The notes under the pieces were generated by a model. That model was not told where the DNA came from. It saw only the letters and a program-made list of their open reading frames with translations, and did no database searches. The position numbers were made by a program, and so were the translations under genes. A stretch of DNA of 64,000 nt from Chitinimonas arctica (GTDB taxonomy: Bacteria; Pseudomonadota; Gammaproteobacteria; Burkholderiales; Chitinimonadaceae): contig NZ_CP041730.1 in assembly GCF_007431345.1 (NCBI RefSeq), positions 3,038,001 to 3,102,000 on the forward strand, in the 5' to 3' direction. Position 1 is the first letter of the stretch. Every line of letters starts with the position of its first letter. This document shows positions 60,859 through 64,000 of the stretch, piece after piece.

Positions 60859-63702
60859 ATGGATACGGCAGCTAATTCGGGACACTCTACCGGTTCGCCC
60901 CTCGCGCGCGGCCGGCACTGGCTGTCCCGCCTCAGTCTGCGCCAGGTTTTTGTCCTGGTGGTGGCGGTGGGGCTGCTGGTACCGGGCGTGTTGTTTACCC
61001 TGTTGATGCTGGATTGGCGGCGCGACGAGCTGACACGGCAGTTCCGCACAGAGCAGGAGCGGGTCCTGGAAACCCTGGCGCTGGGCTTGCGTCAGCCGCT
61101 CTGGGATCTGTCGCTGAATGCCGGCCAGCCGCTGGTCGATACCGCCATGAAGGATCCACGCATCGTCTCGGTGCGGGTGGATGGCAGTTTCCCGGGCGAA
61201 CCCTTTATCTCCATCATCGTGCCGGAGCGCCGGCAGGGCCGTGCCATGCAGTTGTCGCGACCGGTGCATTTCGGCGACCAGATCATCGGCAAGGTACTGA
61301 TCGAGTTCGACGATGGCGACCTGCGGCGCCGCTTGGCCGCTCAGGCCCGCGAGTACGTGCTGCTGATCGGCGTGGAATTGGTGGTCAGCCTGCTGCTGAT
61401 CCTGCTGCTGCTGGATTCGCGCTTTCTCGGCCCCTTGCGGCGGCTGATCGAGCAGGCCAAGACCCTGACCGACCACGAGGCCGTTGCGGCGGCGCCTTGG
61501 GTGCGCGATGACGAGATCGGCGACCTGGGACGCCAGCTGGAATGGGCGCGCAGCGAATTGCATCGCCTGTTCGGCGAATTGAACGACAAGAACGATGCGC
61601 TGGAGCTGGATATCGTCGAGCGCATGCAGACCGAAGAAGCGCTGCGCGCGTCGGAAGCCAAATACCGTGAGCTGTTCCTGTCCAATCTGGACGGCATCTG
61701 CGTCACCGATATGAATGGCCTGGTGCTGGATGCGAATCCGGCGCTGCTGGCCCTGCTCGATGTGCCGGCCGAGGCCTTGGTGGGTAAGCAGCTGGTCAGC
61801 TTCGTGGCGGAAGCCTGGCGCAATTACGACGACCATATGATACAGCACCGTGTCCTGGTGGACGGGCATTGCGGCGAGTACGAAATCGAGCTGTACCGGC
61901 CGGGCGACGGCCTCCTGCCGGTCAGCGCCAAGGGCGTGCTGATGCGCGATGTGGATGCACGGCCCATCGGCGTCTGGCGCATCCTGCGCGATCTGACCGA
62001 GCGCAAGGCCGCCGCCCTGCGCATGGAGCTGGCCGCCAAGGTGTTCGACAACACCGCCGAAGCCATCATGGTGATCGCACCGGACAATCATATCGCCTCG
62101 GTCAATCGCGCCTTTACCGAAATGCTGGGCTATGCCACCGACGAGATTGTCGGCCAGCCCAGTAGCGTGATGCGCGATGCGACCATCGACCCCGAAGTCT
62201 ATGAAAACATCAACCGCCAATACATCAATCACGGCGCCTGGCAGGGCGAAGTGCCGTTCCGGCGCAAGTCGGGCGAGACCTTCACCGCCTGGGCGCAGAT
62301 CAATGTGGTACGCGATGTAACGGGCCGTATCGGCGATGTGGTGGCGCTGATTCGCGATATCAGCGATGCCAAGCAGGCGCAGGAGCGCATCTTGCACCTG
62401 GCCCGCTTCGATGCCCTGACCCAGCTGCCCAACCGCGCCTATTTCCGTGAATTGGCGGAAGAAGCCATTGCCGAAGCCCATCGCCACCATGAGCATCGGG
62501 CCTTGCTGTTTGTCGACCTGGATCACTTCAAGACCATCAATGATTCCCTCGGCCACGACGTGGGCGACCAATTGCTCAAGGAAGTGGCCGGCCGCCTGCA
62601 TGATGCGCTGCGGGCCGGAGATGTGGTGGGCAGGCTGGGTGGTGACGAATTTGTCGTGCTGTTGCGCAATCTGGATGAGGGCGAAGATGCCAGCTATGTC
62701 GCCAACCGTATGCTGGCGCGGCTGGCCCAACCCTTCCAGTTGAATGAGCACGAGCTGGTGGTGACGCCATCCCTGGGGATTTCGCTGTACCCGGTCGATG
62801 GCGAGGATTACGACACCCTGGTGCGTAATGCCGATGCCGCCATGTATCACGCCAAGGAAAACGGCCGCAATACCTACCGTTTCTATACCGCCGATATGAA
62901 CGCCAGGGCGCTGGAGATCCTATCGGTGGAAAACCAGCTGCGCCGCGCGCTGGAGCGCGACGAATTCGTGCTGCATTACCAACCCCAGGTCGATATGGGC
63001 AGCGGGCGCATCGTCGGGGTGGAAGCACTGATCCGCTGGCGCCACCCCGAGCGCGGCCTGGTAGGACCGATGCAGTTCATCCCCATCGCGGAAGAGCGCG
63101 GCCTGATCGGCGCGATCGGCCAGTGGGTGCTACGCGAAGCGTGCCGGCAGAACCAGGCCTGGCAGGCAGAAGGCCTGCCCCCCATCGAGGTGGCCGTCAA
63201 TCTTTCCGCCATGCAGTTCTACGGCCGCGATTTGGCGCAGGACATTACCGCCATCCTGGCCGAAACCGGGTTGGCGCCGCGTTGGCTGGCGCTTGAGGTG
63301 ACCGAGAGCGTGATCGTGCAGGACGTGGAATCGACCATCGCAACCCTGGCCGCCCTCAAGGGCATGGGCTTGAAGCTGGCGATCGACGATTTCGGTACCG
63401 GCTATTCCTCGCTCAGCTACCTGAAGCGCTTCAAAGTGGACAAGCTCAAGGTGGACCGCTCCTTTGTGATGGATGTGCCGGGCGACGCCGACGACAGCGC
63501 GATTACCCGCGCCATCGTCAACCTGGCGCGCAACCTGGGCCTGCAGGTGATCGCCGAAGGGGTGGAAACGCCGGAGCAATGGTCCTTCCTCAAGAACGAG
63601 GGCTGCGACGAGGTCCAAGGCTACCTGATCAGCCCACCGCTACCGGCGGAGGACCTGGCCAAGCGCCTGGCACGGGGTGCTTGGCGGCTGGGGAGTATCT
63701 GA
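60859..63702 (+). CDS. Membrane PAS-GGDEF-EAL cyclic-di-GMP protein
   Basis: 947 residues. Membrane helix (about 30-51), periplasmic sensor domain (about 55-165), second helix (about 168-191), HAMP-like region, two PAS domains (about 265-380 and 390-510), GGDEF domain with intact GGDEF near residue 594, and EAL domain with EALIRW near 722 and IDDFGTGYSSLSYLKRFKVD. Both active sites look intact, so it could make and break c-di-GMP; the net activity is not readable. Signal unknown. The preceding gene ends with a terminator, so it is transcribed separately. Confidence 0.94.
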   Translation: MDTAANSGHSTGSPLARGRHWLSRLSLRQVFVLVVAVGLLVPGVLFTLLMLDWRRDELTRQFRTEQERVLETLALGLRQPLWDLSLNAGQPLVDTAMKDPRIVSVRVDGSFPGEPFISIIVPERRQGRAMQLSRPVHFGDQIIGKVLIEFDDGDLRRRLAAQAREYVLLIGVELVVSLLLILLLLDSRFLGPLRRLIEQAKTLTDHEAVAAAPWVRDDEIGDLGRQLEWARSELHRLFGELNDKNDALELDIVERMQTEEALRASEAKYRELFLSNLDGICVTDMNGLVLDANPALLALLDVPAEALVGKQLVSFVAEAWRNYDDHMIQHRVLVDGHCGEYEIELYRPGDGLLPVSAKGVLMRDVDARPIGVWRILRDLTERKAAALRMELAAKVFDNTAEAIMVIAPDNHIASVNRAFTEMLGYATDEIVGQPSSVMRDATIDPEVYENINRQYINHGAWQGEVPFRRKSGETFTAWAQINVVRDVTGRIGDVVALIRDISDAKQAQERILHLARFDALTQLPNRAYFRELAEEAIAEAHRHHEHRALLFVDLDHFKTINDSLGHDVGDQLLKEVAGRLHDALRAGDVVGRLGGDEFVVLLRNLDEGEDASYVANRMLARLAQPFQLNEHELVVTPSLGISLYPVDGEDYDTLVRNADAAMYHAKENGRNTYRFYTADMNARALEILSVENQLRRALERDEFVLHYQPQVDMGSGRIVGVEALIRWRHPERGLVGPMQFIPIAEERGLIGAIGQWVLREACRQNQAWQAEGLPPIEVAVNLSAMQFYGRDLAQDITAILAETGLAPRWLALEVTESVIVQDVESTIATLAALKGMGLKLAIDDFGTGYSSLSYLKRFKVDKLKVDRSFVMDVPGDADDSAITRAIVNLARNLGLQVIAEGVETPEQWSFLKNEGCDEVQGYLISPPLPAEDLAKRLARGAWRLGSI

Positions 63703-63870
63703 ACAAGTCAGCCGGTGAGCTGGCAAGGCATGTCACGCGAGCGCTATATCGGCCTGTCGCGGCTGCGGTTTTTAAGCGAATGGACTATTGAGCAAGCCGG
63801 AATATATACCGCAAGATTTGCGTCGTAGCGCCCCATCCCCATCGTTTGAACAAAGCCGGAGAAGGAAGCA

Positions 63871-64000
63871 ATGCGTACGACTCAAACAGCCTTGCGCCGG
63901 GCGACCAGCCTAGCCATCTGTGCCATGGCCATCGGGAGCGCCCGCGCCGACGTGGCCACGGCGATTTCCTACGATACCCAGAACCTGCAGCACACCAGCT
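63871..64000 (+). CDS. Start of a secreted protein, cut by window end
   Basis: 43 residues are visible: a basic start, hydrophobic core (SLAICAMAIGSARA) and probable signal-peptidase site ARA-DVA. GAGAAGGAAG precedes ATG 63871. The mature part in view is too short to assign. The 168 bases before it hold no gene I can support. Confidence 0.65.
   Translation, partial: MRTTQTALRRATSLAICAMAIGSARADVATAISYDTQNLQHTS

Overview
The window is chromosomal DNA from a GC-rich Gram-negative bacterium, most likely a betaproteobacterium. Supporting this are the 16S rRNA sequence, a 16S-tRNA-Ile-tRNA-Ala-23S-5S operon layout, a rimP-nusA-infB-rbfA-truB-rpsO-pnp block, the clpS-clpA pair, the pilus ATPase PilU, and a protein with a PEP-CTERM tail. 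I cannot fix the genus by reading; the 16S copies are complete enough to do so by comparison.

Layout. 1-4408: the 3' part of a proton-pumping pyrophosphatase, then a copper unit (CopA ATPase, CopZ-like chaperone, CsoR repressor) with a G-tract operator-like site. 4465-12828: a Pat-type acyl-CoA synthetase/acetyltransferase fusion, a PEP-CTERM secreted protein behind a large inverted repeat, rfbC, bioF-bioH, and the minus-strand group grxC, secB, SH3 protein, gpsA. 13004-24711: two almost identical rRNA operons in direct tandem, about 6.24 kb apart, with a HepT/MntA toxin-antitoxin pair between them. 24799-27982: two DGPF/YciI proteins, an SRPBCC protein, a VOC protein and an ECF sigma factor with a long C-terminal extension, matching the ECF42 arrangement; a candidate ECF42 promoter precedes the second DGPF gene. 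28077-38934: a diiron protein, rfaE2, an MscS channel, a membrane desaturase, a RidA protein, a MarC protein, rpiA, phoU, ppx, an EamA transporter behind a repeated hairpin leader, and a CNT nucleoside transporter. 39061-43173: aceK and rluE divergent from icd, so the isocitrate dehydrogenase kinase/phosphatase sits beside its substrate gene; then a cold-shock protein. 43450-51491: clpS-clpA, an SDR, dapE, a YffB-like protein, pilU, fadD. 51743-60675: the translation/transcription/RNA-decay block. 60859-64000: a PAS-GGDEF-EAL protein and the start of a secreted protein.

Most of the window is ordinary housekeeping DNA. The points that deserve a second look are the tandem rRNA operons and their toxin-antitoxin insert, a one-base deletion in a conserved part of the second 23S copy, a probable one-base frameshift in the tail of pilU (both in G/C runs, so sequencing error is a live explanation), the ECF42-DGPF module with a visible promoter, and the duplicated hairpin leader that hides the ribosome binding site of the EamA transporter gene. 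I did not find a system I could defend as wholly undescribed.
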